Source: Siphonodentalium dalli (taxonomy: Eukaryota; Mollusca; Scaphopoda; Gadilida; Siphonodentaliidae). From it: a DNA stretch of 64,000 nucleotides. The DNA is taken from the NCBI GenBank assembly GCA_032622095.1, contig CP136064.1, positions 258,211,863 through 258,275,862 of the forward strand, read 5' to 3'. The notes below the pieces were generated by a model, which was not told where the DNA came from, searched no databases, and worked only from the letters and a program-made list of their open reading frames with translations. Positions 1-11,569 of this stretch are shown here, one piece after another. Position numbers and translations under genes: made by a program. Each line of letters begins with the position of its first letter. The stretch's first letter is position 1.

Positions 1-205
1 GGGTAATGGATGTTTTTTTATTTTATGTCCTAAAAATTGTAAGAAACATTTATTTAAAAAAAATGATAAAAAATTGTTAGGCCAATGCATTCTCTTATAT
101 ATGCGAGGCGACCTATGGTCAACTCGCATATATAAGAGAATGCATTGGCACAGGGTAAAAAAATCCCGACTTATGATAGGATTTGATATGACGGGTCACA
201 TATAT
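1..205 (+). mobile_element. MITE family B, 5'-truncated by window edge
   Basis: Right part of a family B element. It holds one complete palindrome (about 80-152) followed by CACAGGGTAAAAAAATCCCGAC and the terminal GGATTTGATATGACGGGTCACATA. The same layout recurs at 5717-6103, 16223-16682 and 36307-36771, where both ends are visible. Non-coding. Confidence 0.8.
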
Positions 206-504
206 AGAAACATTTTTAATTAGAGTTGAAGATGTCTTCTGTAAACGTCAGGTTACAGGTTATCTTAAAATAAAATTTAATAAGTTATTTATATTCACTT
301 TATGGCTCCATAAACTAAGTTACGAATTTCCACATACAAGACGTAATACAATTAATTGACGGATAGTGGATTGGGCAACGCGTGGTACACATCGTGTCAA
401 ATATTATGTTGATAATTATTAAGGGACGTGAACTCAAGCCATTCATTGACTATATACATTAAAATTATTGAGTATCTGAGACTATTATGCATATAATATA
501 TCAT

Positions 505-905
505 TTAACCCTTTACCCAACAAACCGGCCAAAACCGGCCAAATAAAGCTTCAACGGCCTAAAATATATTCGGTCTGTCTCAATAGAACCATACAAACAT
601 GGATATCATTGGAATCGGCTCATTGACCACATTGTGATAGTTACAGTTATGCCCTGTGCCAATGCATTCTCTTATATATGCGAGTCGACCATAGGTCGCC
701 TCGCATATATAAGAGAATGCATTGGCCTAAAAATAATCTTTTTTTTAACACTTTTTACCATTTTTTCTTACATTCTTTAACAATTTTATATTTTTTAATG
801 TGTTAAGCCAATGCATTCTCTTATATATGCGAGGCGACCTATGGTCGACTCGCATATATAAGAGAATGCATTGGCACAGGGCCCTTCTGTTGGGTAAAGG
901 GTTAA
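505..905 (-). mobile_element. MITE family A, copy 1 (double hairpin, TTAA ends)
   Basis: Complete element bounded by TTAACCCTTTACCCAAC and its inverse GTTGGGTAAAGGGTTAA. It contains two palindromes of about 68 bp (near 657-726 and 808-876) separated by a T/A-rich spacer. The TTAA flanks and CCC start resemble piggyBac-type ends; the superfamily is an inference. It is inverted relative to copies at 15141, 24945 and 40757. Confidence 0.85.
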
Positions 906-2857
906 TTGCTACATTTGCCTGAAAACTGTACAAAAATATCTCGATGATGAGTGTTCTATTTTTCCATTCCGGCTGATCTGTCCTATGTAACATTACGCCC
1001 TACTCAGTAGACAGTCAAGTAATGGGAATATGGTTACCTTATTCTAAGAAGCAGAACATATAGAAACCAGCAACAACATTTGAGTACAGTGCCCTTTACA
1101 TCTGCATCACATATTGCAAGAGTTAACGTGGAGGCAAATGATCACCCGTTTAAATGGCTAAATACTAGCTTTGTTATTTGTGTCGATTTCAAACTTTATG
1201 AACAACCACGTTTATAAGAAATATAATTTGCCAGTCGCGTAGTCCAAGTCTTCTTGTACTAAAACCAGCTAAGATATTGGGATGGCGATGCTGGTGTTTA
1301 GTCCAAGCCCGCTTGTATACCAATCCTATCACACGAGTTACGCCCACGATCTGTGGCGGGAATTTGTGGTGTATTTTACTCGATTTACCTAGCAAATCAC
1401 TACATGATGCTATATACATCGGAAAGGCTTACATCTTATGGTCATAATGGTGTATAATAATCTAACTTTAATGTTAAATTACACATAGAATATTCCGGTT
1501 GATTGCCACAAACATCGATTTGTTTCTCTGTTTGTTTACGTTTTAACCGAAAGCCGAAGTGGTCCGAATAAGTTCGGCATAATCCGCTGTTTGTTCTGGG
1601 AATTCTACTTTCCGTTTCTATATATAGCGCGGGTTTTCCGAACAAAAATGGCGAAAACCGATCGCCCGAAAGTCCAGTTTTCTATGTGCTTTCAGAACAA
1701 TTCCCGCACTAAAAACTTGATGACATAATGGAGGATCAGAACGGTAGTTTTTTTGACAATTTTCGCAAGCAACTTGTCAAAATTGGAGCAAATTAGAACT
1801 CTTGTGTCTGACTTGCCATGCGTGTGATGTGCATTTTGACATCTTTGTTGATAAAATAATCGGAGAACCGAATCACACAGTTTCGAAATATAGTTCTTCC
1901 GTTTTAGTGGGACTTTTCAAACTTAAGGTTCATTTATTTAGTGTATTACATTTATATCTCCAATGTTTAATTAATCTATTTATTATTTTATTTATTGACA
2001 CACATAATTACGATTACAATGGAGAATTCATCGTAATTTGCGTTGTTGTCCAAAATCTACGGAATATTTTCAACGGAAAATGCCGAACACAGTTCGCGAG
2101 GTCAACCGAGTTCGCATACTTTTAAAAAATTGTAAACATTGAGGTAAATGTCTCTTTTCGCATTAAATTACCGTTTTAAATTCACAACTGATGTGGGTTT
2201 CAGATAAAATAGCATGTCTTCTGCGGAAAATATCCGTTTATTGTCGCAATTGTGATATTTTATTTCATATAATTGTGGTTTTATTTGAGCGGGTCACTAA
2301 CGCTTAAGCCGTGTCATAAGCGAGCATATAGGGCGGTCTTGGACTAAACACCAGCATCGCCATCCCAATACTTAGCTGGTCAATGGTCGAACAAACTACA
2401 GCTTTACAAGCAATTTTACATTGATCGGCTGGAAACACAATGAAGCATTCTCCTATATAATGGTGCCATTGTGATGTTGTCCTTCGGTGACTTGCAGGAA
2501 CTGTCGGCCTCGTAACCTTGCGATAAATCTCGTGGGCGTAGAATGCTGAAACATCGATACAGACGTTCACACGGCCAGTTCGCTTTGCATTATCTCATAA
2601 GATTCATTTTAAGAAATGGATGTTGATTTGCTTGCGTTCCATAGAGTGCAAGTCGATCTGACGTTCAAACACATAAAACTGTCAGACCAACTTGCATCAC
2701 AAAATCAACAATCATTACTTATATTTATACTCAACCGAGTCAACGGGAAGATTAGAAGAGCAATAAACGCCCATTTCCTACGTATTTTCTCGTGACTTGA
2801 TGCAAGTTGCGTCTACACAGCAATTGATGACAGTTGGGGGTCAGCGCGCGACGTCAT
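906..2857. other. No gene recognised; distant inverted repeat
   Basis: About 2 kb with no convincing gene. A segment of about 47 bp at 1264-1311 recurs inverted at 2332-2380 (shared core GGGATGGCGATGCTGG), suggesting the remains of a mobile element. Short ATG-initiated frames near 1649 and 1728 look mildly coding-like but match nothing I recognise. Confidence 0.4.
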
Positions 2858-3060
2858 GATAAGATAAGATTTATTTTCATAAACGCAAATAAAGGCAGTA
2901 TACTAACAATACAATGCATACTAAAACAATAATTAATAAATAATTACATGTGAACATGGCATGTCTATATAACTACATGTGAACATGGCATGTCTATATA
3001 ATTACATGTGAACATGGCATGTCTATATAACGACATGTGTTTTATTGTGTGATGGTGTGC
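2858..3060. repeat. Possible LINE/SINE 3' end and 30-bp tandem repeat
   Basis: Read on the minus strand, this ends in a tail of repeated TCTTATC units next to a CGACGTCATG flank, as 3' ends of non-LTR elements do. Within it, 2941-3030 holds three copies of a 30-bp unit with core ACATGTGAACATGGCATG. The family is not identified. Confidence 0.4.
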
Positions 3061-3087
3061 ATAATATTCATTCAGAACGCTTATCAA

Positions 3088-3506
3088 AGAAGCGCCGGAC
3101 CACGTTAAGAAGCGCCGGACCACGTTAAGAAGCGCCGGACCACGTTAAGAAGCGCCGGACCACGTTATGAAGCGCCGGACCACGTTAAGAAGCGCCGGAC
3201 CACGTTAAGAAGCGCCGGACCACGTTAAGAAGCGCCGGACCACGTTATGAAGCGCCGGACCACGTTAAGAAGCGCCGGACCACGTTAAGAAGCGCCGGAC
3301 CACGTTAAGAAGCGCCGGACCACGTTAAGAAGCGCCGGACCACGTTAAGAAGCGCCGGACCACGTTAAGAAGCGCCGGACCACGTTAAGAAGCACCGGAC
3401 CACGTTATGAAGCGCCGGACCACGTTAAGAAGCGCCGGACCACGTTAAGAAGCGCCGGACCACGTTAAGAAGCGCCGGACCACGTTAAGAAGCGCCGGAC
3501 CACGTT
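3088..3506. repeat. 20-bp tandem repeat, about 21 copies
   Basis: Near-perfect array of the unit AGAAGCGCCGGACCACGTTA. Variation is limited to an occasional TTATGA for TTAAGA and one CACCGG for CGCCGG. The unit is GC-rich inside AT-rich DNA. The length is not a multiple of three, so it is not a coding array. Confidence 0.95.
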
Positions 3507-3630
3507 GCAGATTTTGCTGCTTATGTCAGGGGTATCATTCTTCATTATACAACTACCAACAATTTGGAAATGTTTATTTCTGAGATCGAAATAGTGTGGA
3601 TACTCCATAATGAAGTGATAGTTATTTTCT

Positions 3631-3720
3631 ATATGTGACCCGCCATATCAAATCCAGTCGGAAGTCGGGATTTTTTTTTATTCTGTGCCAATGCATTCTC
3701 TTATATATGCGAGTCGACCA
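3631..3720 (+). mobile_element. MITE family B, left fragment split by a nested insertion
   Basis: Starts with the family B terminus TATGTGACCCGCCATATC and runs to the centre of the first palindrome (GAGTCGACCA), where it stops abruptly. The matching remainder resumes at 5717 after a 2-kb insertion. Confidence 0.85.
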
Positions 3721-5716
3721 AGTACGTTAATCCAGAGTATGCGCAACTGGCGCGAGATCTCGCAAAAGATCGCGAACTCTTTTGTTCCGTTTAAAAGCGG
3801 GCGTGATTGCGCGAGACTGCTGTTTCCATTGGTAATTGCATAAACAACATGGCGATAACCACGACAATTGTAGTCGTAGTCTTAACTGCATATATTAATG
3901 AAATAAAACAAAACCAAACATTTGTACGTGGGTTTAATATTACCAGAGGATTACATGAGCGTGATAATGCCAAACAAATCCTCATGTTTTCGTCTTCTTT
4001 TATTTTAATAGCAATTATAGCATCGTATTGTTAATCCTGTGTGCAATTAATTACGATTTCCGCACCATTGCTAGTAGCAATTTGCTACTATTAGCCATTA
4101 TATTGTCATGGCTGTCAAGATATAACTTATATTACTTATTTCAACAAAAAGTCGCCAATCCACAACAGACGCTTTGATTGTTTTGCCGATGGTGGTGATG
4201 TAATTAATTACCTATTATGACTAATTGCATTTCCCCAACATAGGCCCCTACTGTGTGGATACACTGGATAGGTGTTACATGATCATCTAATATGGGTGAT
4301 TTGAGTAAACAACTCCACATTCCTAATAGCTTTAAACATCCATAATTACACATACTTATAATCAACCCATTCAATTATATTGTAGTGGCTATTTGTCAAT
4401 AATTCCAGCATGGCAGTAGAATTGTGGTACATTTGAGATAGAGATCGTAAATCTGGTCTAGCCTAAATAATTTGGGCAGTATGATAAAGTGACACAATCC
4501 TCAACTTTTTTTTACATTCTACAATAAGATAATAGCTCTTTAATAATTTAATTTAAATGTAGTAAATGTAAATGTATTAGACATACATTTAATAAAACAA
4601 GGAACGCTCTTTATTGTTACACATCACATTCCATATGGTGTCACATGTAAAAATAACATATGATTTCAATGATGATAACTAACTTGGCATAATATTATAA
4701 CTTTCTAGGACGAAAGAGAATTGATGTTGCTAACTTGCTAGTCCAACAATGCACGTGATGATATCATGACAATAATTTGATCTGTTTAACGCATGTGAAG
4801 CACAACTGTCAGTGAAAAGATCCCAAACAAAACTTGCAAGATTGTGTGTTTATTATTATATAAGACACAATTAATTTTAAGTTAATTCCACTGTACATTA
4901 CAAGTAAAACAGTTCCAATATTATTCAAAGCTAAATTGGCCAGTGGGTTTTGTTAAATTTGTCCAGTGAATCGCCCAACAAAATTATTGAGTGCCATGGC
5001 ATGTTTTCATTGCACCTGGCGAAATGGTGAAATTTTTGGAAACTTTGTACAAGTAATTTTCGGTAATCTAATGCAAGATCAAACTGAAATTGCTTAGATT
5101 GTAGGAATACTGTCTTATGAACACAAACAGACTTGTCTGGTCGAAATTATATGAAGTAATCTACCTTTTTTGTGATTAGATAGGAACCATCTATTTCTAC
5201 TGAAAAATAAGTCGAAATTAGGATACACAACCGATCTTTTGATACTTAGGTAAAAGTTTTGCAGTTTCGTGAACGTAACCGACATTTGCTGGAAAATCAA
5301 TTATAAAGAAACTGTAGGAGTACAAAATTTATCTCACACGACCAATTACGTTTATTTAATTGAAGAAAAATGAAATGTTCGTAGTTTTCCCATTGTTCGT
5401 TGACATGCAATCAAAACAACCAGAACAATCGTCGAATAAAGCCATCGAATTTACGTTTCTGCGGTCAGAAAACATTAATTAACTACAATCAAAACATACA
5501 ACCAAACACGAAGAAAAGACTTATTCAGTAAATAAAACATGTTACTTACTTATTATTGGAATTATTCACACTTATGTACTCCACAGAACAACTAAACAGG
5601 TACTTCAAACATCGTCTGAAATGAGATCTCGTCAATTCCCGTAGCGTTCGCGATATCTCCACGATGCGTTATAGAGCCAGCACTGTGAGTCTCGCAAACT
5701 CTGGATACAGGTACAT
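3721..5716. mobile_element. Mutator-like nonautonomous element (about 2 kb), nested in a family B MITE
   Basis: The insertion is flanked by a perfect 10-bp duplication GAGTCGACCA (3711-3720 and 5717-5726). Its ends are imperfect inverted repeats sharing ATCCAGAGT and TGCG within the first 25 bp. A 9-11 bp target duplication fits Mutator-like elements; TIR similarity is short, so the superfamily is tentative. The interior is AT-rich and I recognise no transposase; open frames at 3791-4034 on both strands are short and unconvincing. Confidence 0.7.
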
Positions 5717-6103
5717 GAGTCGACCATAGGTCGCCTCGCATATATAAGAGAATGCATTGGCCTAACAATTTTTTACAATTTTAATAATTATTTCTTGTAT
5801 TCTTTAACAATTTTATAATTTCACCCATACAGAGCCCCAGACAAACATGAGCAGACGACACTATTCTATATGCTTCTATATATGTGTGGGGTTCCCTGCA
5901 GGGTAATGGATGTTTTTTATTTTATGTCCTAAAAATTGTCAGAAACATTTATTTAAAAAAAATGATAAAAAATTGTTAGGCCAATGCATTCTCTTATATA
6001 TGCGAGGCGACCTATGGTCGACTCGCATATATAAGAGAATGCATTGGCACAGGGTAAAAAAATCCCGACTTCCGACTGGATTTGATATGGCGGGTCACAT
6101 ATT
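5717..6103 (+). mobile_element. MITE family B, right part after the nested insertion
   Basis: Resumes at the palindrome centre and continues through the spacer that includes GAGCCCCAGACAAACATGAG and its partial inverse TGTGGGGTTCCCTGCAG, then a second palindrome (about 5979-6047) and the terminus GATATGGCGGGTCACATA. Together with 3631-3720 it forms one complete element. Confidence 0.85.
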
Positions 6104-6499
6104 AGAACCGGTCCTGCATTTAAAGTACAATCTCTGCTCTTCCTTAATTATAGGCTGATGATGTCTACCTTTCTCCATAACGAGCTATGATCACTATTAC
6201 GAATTAATCCTATCTTTTACAGAAAGGGTGTTTGTTAAGTAAGTAATCATTTTAAAACAACCTGTACGTTCTGAGTTTATTTTTCGGTCCATCTCGTGTC
6301 TCTTGACTTATTTGGCATGTTCTCCCCGAAGCTTACGCTTAAGAATTCTACTGCTAGTAATGAAACCTGTATATTTTGACAGCCAAATGCGATTATTGTC
6401 CTGAATAAAGAGCTACATTTAGCTTTCCTCATCACATATTCAGATACGGCTGATGCCATTATTTTGTTTTGAGATACATGTCATAATTTTGCACCATAA
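6104..6499. other. No gene recognised
   Basis: AT-rich sequence between a family B element and a decayed LINE. I see no gene or structured repeat; the open frame on the minus strand here has no recognisable similarity. Confidence 0.4.
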
Positions 6500-7215
6500 T
6501 TAGCCATTCTGCATAATATTGCGATAGAACATGGATATCTACCTAGCTTTGCTCTAACTGCATGATTTGGTGCGTACTTACCTACTCCCAATATATGCTT
6601 CCAATAATATAAGCAGTGTGTAACTTGTCGCAACCCAAACTATACTGGTTACTTCGTGACGTTCCACACCCCATACGTCACATCCGTATACTATGATTGG
6701 TTTGATCAATCTATCGAATAATTTCATAAGACATTCATTGAAGGAAATGCTGTTGCCCTAAATGCATTCAAAATGGAGTACATAGCTTTCTGACCTATTG
6801 GAAAAGCGCATATTGTGCTTTGGGAAACTTCCCGTCATCTGAAAATTTTATTCCCAGATTTGTATAAATTTTTAACGTTCTCAATTTGATTACTCTTTAT
6901 ATTGAATACCCGAACGTTAGTGCGATACTTAGATACGAAAGTAACACATTTAGTTTTCTCAACATTAAGTTTAAATTTGTTCTGATAAGTATATTCCTCA
7001 AGCTTGTCAAGACATCTCTAAACCCGCCTGGCTTTCCGACACCAGGGCTAAATATTCAGCAAAGAGCAGATGGTTTAGTTTGTAATTTAGAAGAGTGGTG
7101 GCTCCATAACTATTGTCAAATATATTCTGGATATCATCAATGAACATCTCGAAGAGGTTCGGAGATAAAGTGTATCCTTGCAGTACAAGGGGGCCCTAAC
7201 CTTACGTTTGTCAGT
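6500..7215 (-). pseudogene. Decayed LINE reverse transcriptase fragment
   Basis: Reading the minus strand in several frames gives a broken reverse transcriptase. A block resembling the GxPLSPxLFxxFIxDI region lies near 7215-7140 (seen as TLSPNLFEMFIDDI). It is followed by LLFAEYLALVSES, where active elements have a YADD/FADD catalytic box, so one catalytic aspartate is lost. Near 6720-6650 is LIKPIIVYGCDVWG, matching the conserved KPxLLYGSEVWG region, then a GVGKYAPNHAVRAKLGRYP-like block. Frameshifts and stops separate these. It is a dead Jockey/CR1/I-like copy; the clade is not resolved. Confidence 0.7.
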
Positions 7216-8238
7216 GTAAAACAGTCTACGTATGTGTGCATTGTTATTTCAAAGAAATTACACTTGATCATCTTAATCCCAAACGCGTGGATCGATTGTT
7301 AAATTTTAGACTATATATGATTGTTTCCCACTTGTTTCGACGATTTTGTGGATTTTCGCAATGCCCGAGTTGTACAATTAATAGGTGATTGCAAATATTT
7401 TTTTCGGTTTCATTTACATTATATACCGAAAATTAGCTCAGATCGGACGGTGAATCTTTAAAGACACATGGCGGTTTGCGCTCCAAAATATACCTAATAA
7501 TATTCGCTATTGAATGTATCCCGCGGTGTCGAAATAGGTCGAAACATACTTGAACTACATTTCTATGAGCATTATATGTCTCAGAAAGACGCATTGGTGT
7601 CATTAAAATACAACTTTGAACACGATGTGTGTTGTAAATTTGGATAAATATTCATAAAAATAACTACTGTGAGCAAGATTATTCTCCATTTCTATTTGAT
7701 CACCAAACCGGAGTGTTTCACATCACTTATTGCACCGTATAACAAAAGCTATTAACGGACAATTGTGTCCCCCAGATACTTATGTTAGCACAACCTCTTG
7801 GCGTTTATGTGTGATAAAGGTTATGCTTCCATGATTTGATCGCAGATTGATATATAATTTTCATTTGTGTTCACGCCTGTACAGGTTTTATCGTTATTGT
7901 CTTACTTTGCGAACATTGGGGGTAGAATACTGCGCATAAAAAGCAGCTTCGGGCAAATATTTGACCTACTAACGTATACAATTCATATAAAGCAAATTAA
8001 TGTTCAAGTATTCAACAACACAAACGCTGTCACCAACATAATTATAGGAGCAATCGGCGTAGTGCAATATACAAAAGCAACTTTTCATTTCAATACTTCG
8101 CTTACAACAACACTTCATGGTATATAATTTTCAAATTTAACAAGGATATACTATACAGCGCTGTATAACAGTAGTAAGCTGTATAACGGGTTCTCGGAAG
8201 TCAACAGAGGAAACAACAAGAAAAATAACAATAACAAT
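7216..8238. other. Upstream region of the P450 gene
   Basis: About 1 kb of AT-rich DNA without recognised repeats, presumably holding the promoter and 5' leader of the P450. Immediately before the ATG is an A-rich leader (AAATAACAATAACAATATGG). I see no unambiguous TATA box. A short ATG frame at 7867-8127 has no recognisable similarity. Confidence 0.35.
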
Positions 8239-9774
8239 ATGGCTCTTCTTGAAGACTATATTACATCCATCTCATGTGGCGGATTATTTTGGATTATTGT
8301 TGTGACCTGTGTTACGTGGCTCGTGTACAGAGTTTACATAGCACCGAAGCTCTCGCCGTTAAACAAAATCCCTGGTTACAGAGGCAACTGGTTGATGGGG
8401 ATATTAAGTGCAGGCGTGTCGGAGAGGAAGGACGCTGGCCTTGTTATTCTAGAGCAAGTGCAAAAGTTAGGCAGAGAAGTGTTCAGGGTACATGGCCTCC
8501 TCGGACGTCCGGTCCTCGCAATAGCTGATCCCGAATGGTATAAATATGTCACTGTTACAACGAATAGTAATACCAGAAAACCACATGCCTTGTATGCGGC
8601 TATCGAGGAACTTTCGGGTCCCAATGGCCTTATTACTGTGGAAGGAGAACAGCATCGCAACCAGAGACGATTATGTAGCCAGGCTTTCAATTCGAATATG
8701 CTCATGTCTCTTTTTGGGAGAGTTGAGAGAGACAGCATGAATCTTATCAGATATTGGAAGCAACTTATCGAGAGAGATAACTGCGTTAAGAAAGCTCCCC
8801 CTGGCGGTTTGGTTAAGATTGATAACGATTTGCACAGAGCGGCATTAGATATGATCGTGGGTACAGCATTTGACTATGAATCCTCAATACTGTGGAACCC
8901 AGACGGGGAAATAAACAAAGCCATACGAGAATGTATGAGTAGCTTCGCTGTCACACCGGCTCGCTTCATTCCATTCTTCAAATATCTACCGATACCAAAA
9001 AATTGGTCTTTTAATAAAAGTAAGCGAATATTGAGTGAACTGATATACGATATCATATCTAAAAAGCAGAATAGGACCGACATTATCGATGGAAGTGCAC
9101 CCGCAAATAATTTGTTGACGATGATGATTCAGGCAAGGGACGACGACAATAAACCAATGACTTATAAGCAGTTACACGATCAAGTAATGACATTCCTGTT
9201 TAGTGGTGCCAGTAGCCCGCCTGCGACTATGTCGTGGTGCCTATATTCACTAGCTTGTCACCAAGATATTCAAGAAAAAGTGCGTAAAGAAGTGACTAGT
9301 ATTGTCCCCGACATTGATACACCTTTAACCATTGATCTAATTGACCAAATGACATACCTACTCTGCACACTTAAAGAAACACTTCGTCTTCATACGCCAA
9401 CGCCGGTAATTGCCAGAGAACTTGTGAACGATGACGTAATCGATGGCTGGGACATCCCTGCTGGAACGCATATACTTCTTTTTAATTCAGCTATTCAATT
9501 GAGCTCCAAATATTGGAAGGAACCAGATAACTTTCGGCCGGAAAGGTTTCTTCGTGAAGATAATATACAGCCCTTCACATTTCTCCCATTTTCGGCCGGT
9601 CCCAGGATGTGCATAGGTTACAAGTTTGGTTTGATGGAAATGAAAATATATCTCGCCCAGTTACTGAGACAATTTAAGTTTGAATTGACTCCGGGCATGG
9701 AGGATGTTGGTTGCCGTCCTGGATTATCGAGTATTCCAGAACCACCACTTGTTTTAAAACTAACATTATTGTAG
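8239..9774 (+). CDS. Cytochrome P450, intronless, with atypical I-helix
   Basis: Full-length 511-residue microsomal-type P450, normal size for the family. Residues about 14-32 form a hydrophobic N-terminal anchor, followed by a basic, proline-containing linker before the catalytic domain, so it should sit on the ER membrane. The ExxR motif is E380-R383 (KETLR), the PERF motif is at 433-437 (RPERF), and the heme loop FSAGPRMCIG places the thiolate ligand at Cys458. The I-helix oxygen-activation motif, usually [AG]Gx[DE]T[TS], reads SGASSP at 322-327: the acidic residue is Ser325 and the threonine position is Ser326, followed by two prolines. No intron interrupts the frame. The start is the first ATG of the long frame with a typical anchor behind it. 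General resemblance is to CYP4/CYP46-like sequences, but I do not assign a family or substrate. The altered I-helix could mean a non-monooxygenase reaction; that is inference. Confidence 0.95.
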   Translation: MALLEDYITSISCGGLFWIIVVTCVTWLVYRVYIAPKLSPLNKIPGYRGNWLMGILSAGVSERKDAGLVILEQVQKLGREVFRVHGLLGRPVLAIADPEWYKYVTVTTNSNTRKPHALYAAIEELSGPNGLITVEGEQHRNQRRLCSQAFNSNMLMSLFGRVERDSMNLIRYWKQLIERDNCVKKAPPGGLVKIDNDLHRAALDMIVGTAFDYESSILWNPDGEINKAIRECMSSFAVTPARFIPFFKYLPIPKNWSFNKSKRILSELIYDIISKKQNRTDIIDGSAPANNLLTMMIQARDDDNKPMTYKQLHDQVMTFLFSGASSPPATMSWCLYSLACHQDIQEKVRKEVTSIVPDIDTPLTIDLIDQMTYLLCTLKETLRLHTPTPVIARELVNDDVIDGWDIPAGTHILLFNSAIQLSSKYWKEPDNFRPERFLREDNIQPFTFLPFSAGPRMCIGYKFGLMEMKIYLAQLLRQFKFELTPGMEDVGCRPGLSSIPEPPLVLKLTLL

Positions 9775-10560
9775 GTTACAAACAACTTATGAAATAGAGT
9801 TATACTTCGTGAACCAGAATCCGCATTTTAAAATGTCTGCCTGCTGATTGGTGGATCACCACTGAGGGAAAAGTTCCCGAGCGGGCAGTTGGGGTGGGGG
9901 GGGGGGGGGGGGGGGGTCGCGAAACAATTCAAGGATACAATGTTCAGGTAGGTGGGTCTGGGCGCCAATTGCAGGTTTTTAAAATGCCATGTAATATGTG
10001 TTCTTTTATAACACGATATCATGGGGTGGGTCCCGTTTTTTACGAGGAAAACACTTCACAGAAAAAAATTATTCCATCAGTTGGGATTAGTTGTTTTAAC
10101 GGAATTCTGAGGCGGTGCATTCATGTAACCAATATATTATATATTATAATTTATATTTATGGCTAATAATATGATCTTGAGGGCGTTACCATTTCTGACT
10201 ATGGTTATCTTGTATATACTGATATGTACGGTGCATAATGGCAGTGCTTGCAGGTATTGGGGTGGCGGATCAACAAGCCCCCGTGTTTCTGCCATTGGCA
10301 AAGAATACCTGTATTTTGTCGGTGTGTTCTTCAATTACTTGTTTTGGTTAATGGAACAGACAGCAGATGGAACGTTATATAATTAAAAAGAGGCTGGGCG
10401 ACTATTTGGTCATCTAGCCGCTGCTAGTCACCAAGTCGGAGAAAACGCTGCTTTCAAAACTTCTTTGATGCATATATATATATACACGTAGACTGGTGCT
10501 GGTAATCTATGGGTATGAATGCTGAACCTTATTTGACAAGTTTAATTAATAATAATTATT
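9775..10560. other. P450 3' flank with poly-G tract; no gene
   Basis: Contains a G-rich tract at about 9890-9917 (more than 20 consecutive G after a GGGGT start), a potential quadruplex former and a common assembly trouble spot. No AATAAA was obvious close to the P450 stop. The rest holds only short frames without similarity. Confidence 0.45.
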
Positions 10561-10789
10561 CTTGTAACGCGCCCGTGATGATGGGCCCTAGGCGCTGGAC
10601 AATTATTACCCCGATGAGCCTGAACGTTCAGTAATCCATCTACTGCTCCCCGGGGAGAGGGGGAGGTACAGTCACAATGTGACTAGCATACTGACAAGAT
10701 CTTTCACTGCTCATAATCGGGTACCCGGTTTAACGCTTAGGTGGAGCGAAACAGACACAGTACGAGTGACCTTGCTCAGGGGTCACAAC

Positions 10790-10957
10790 TTGGCGCGAAA
10801 CTCGAACAGCGTGCGATCTCACAATTGCCCGCTAATCGATTTTCGGACAAGCCACTGTTGTGTGAAACTCACTTTGGCCAGCTGGAGGCGCGAACGCATG
10901 CCGATGTGTTGACAGCGACACAAGTCCGACGCGCTAACCACCGGACCACGGAGCTCC
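10790..10957 (-). mobile_element. tRNA-derived SINE-like element, copy 1
   Basis: On the minus strand the head (10954 down to 10875) starts GCTCCGTGGTCCGGTGG and carries an A-box-like TGGTTAGCGCG and a B-box-like GCGTTCGCGCC at tRNA-like spacing. This is the split Pol III promoter of tRNA-derived SINEs. A related copy lies at 50526-50692. The body boundary at the 10790 side is approximate. Confidence 0.6.
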
Positions 10958-11569
10958 ATTAGTGAGTGGTTTGTGATTTTCTGATATTTCTGGTGTTTTT
11001 CATTGAGCTTACATGCATGATTGGCATTTCATTCGGATGGTTATTTAAAATATTTCACATCCAGTGTCTGTCTTATCCTGCTATTTTCACCGTTTTTCAT
11101 CGAACTTTGGTGGTGGGTCCCGCAATATTAATAATAAAAAAAATCAACCTTGTGTCCTGCAATGATTTCATGACCCCCTCCCATGGAGTGGAGAATGCAA
11201 ATCATACCTATCTGCGTAAATACGGCAATAGTTTTTGTTGTATAAATAGACACGAAAAGTCTGGTTTGGTCAAGAAGTTGTGTAAGGGGGTTTGGGTATT
11301 TTTATGCTGCATGGTTATAATGTTTATTTTTGCAAATAGTTGGATAGTTGTGAAAATGCGAGATTTTAGTTTTAAAAAAAAACTCCGAAAGGGGTGGTTT
11401 GTTTTCACCATATGGTATATCGGGTGACGTTCTCAGCGAAACTTTACCATTTACAAATAGACTTACCCTATCGCCACCGGAACTTATATTTAACACTATC
11501 GCCGAAGGAAAATAATTAGTTGTACCAAAAGTTCGGATGTGGCTGCCACGGTTGCAACTGCATAAGCCA
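10958..11569. other. No gene recognised before the assembly gap
   Basis: T-rich sequence with one long but low-complexity-looking open frame on the plus strand (10966-11427) that shows no domain I recognise. It ends at the run of Ns. Confidence 0.4.

Noticed and set aside
657-876. Small frames encoding QCILLYMR...RIYKRMHW recurring across the window
   Set aside because: This peptide is the translation of the MITE hairpin and appears wherever the palindrome does; it is not a conserved gene.
3088-3506. CRISPR-like array
   Set aside because: There are no unique spacers between the 20-bp units; it is a eukaryotic minisatellite.
3791-4034. Transposase ORF in the nested 2-kb element
   Set aside because: Frames are short, exist on both strands and show no catalytic motif.
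8376-8740. Open frames overlapping the P450 on both strands
   Set aside because: Shadows of the P450 coding sequence.
10875-10954. A genuine tRNA gene
   Set aside because: A/B boxes are present but no cloverleaf with acceptor stem can be drawn, and a related degraded copy exists at 50526; a SINE head is more likely.
10966-11427. 153-codon open frame
   Set aside because: Hydrophobic stretches come from T-rich sequence; no recognisable domain and it lies next to repeats and a gap.
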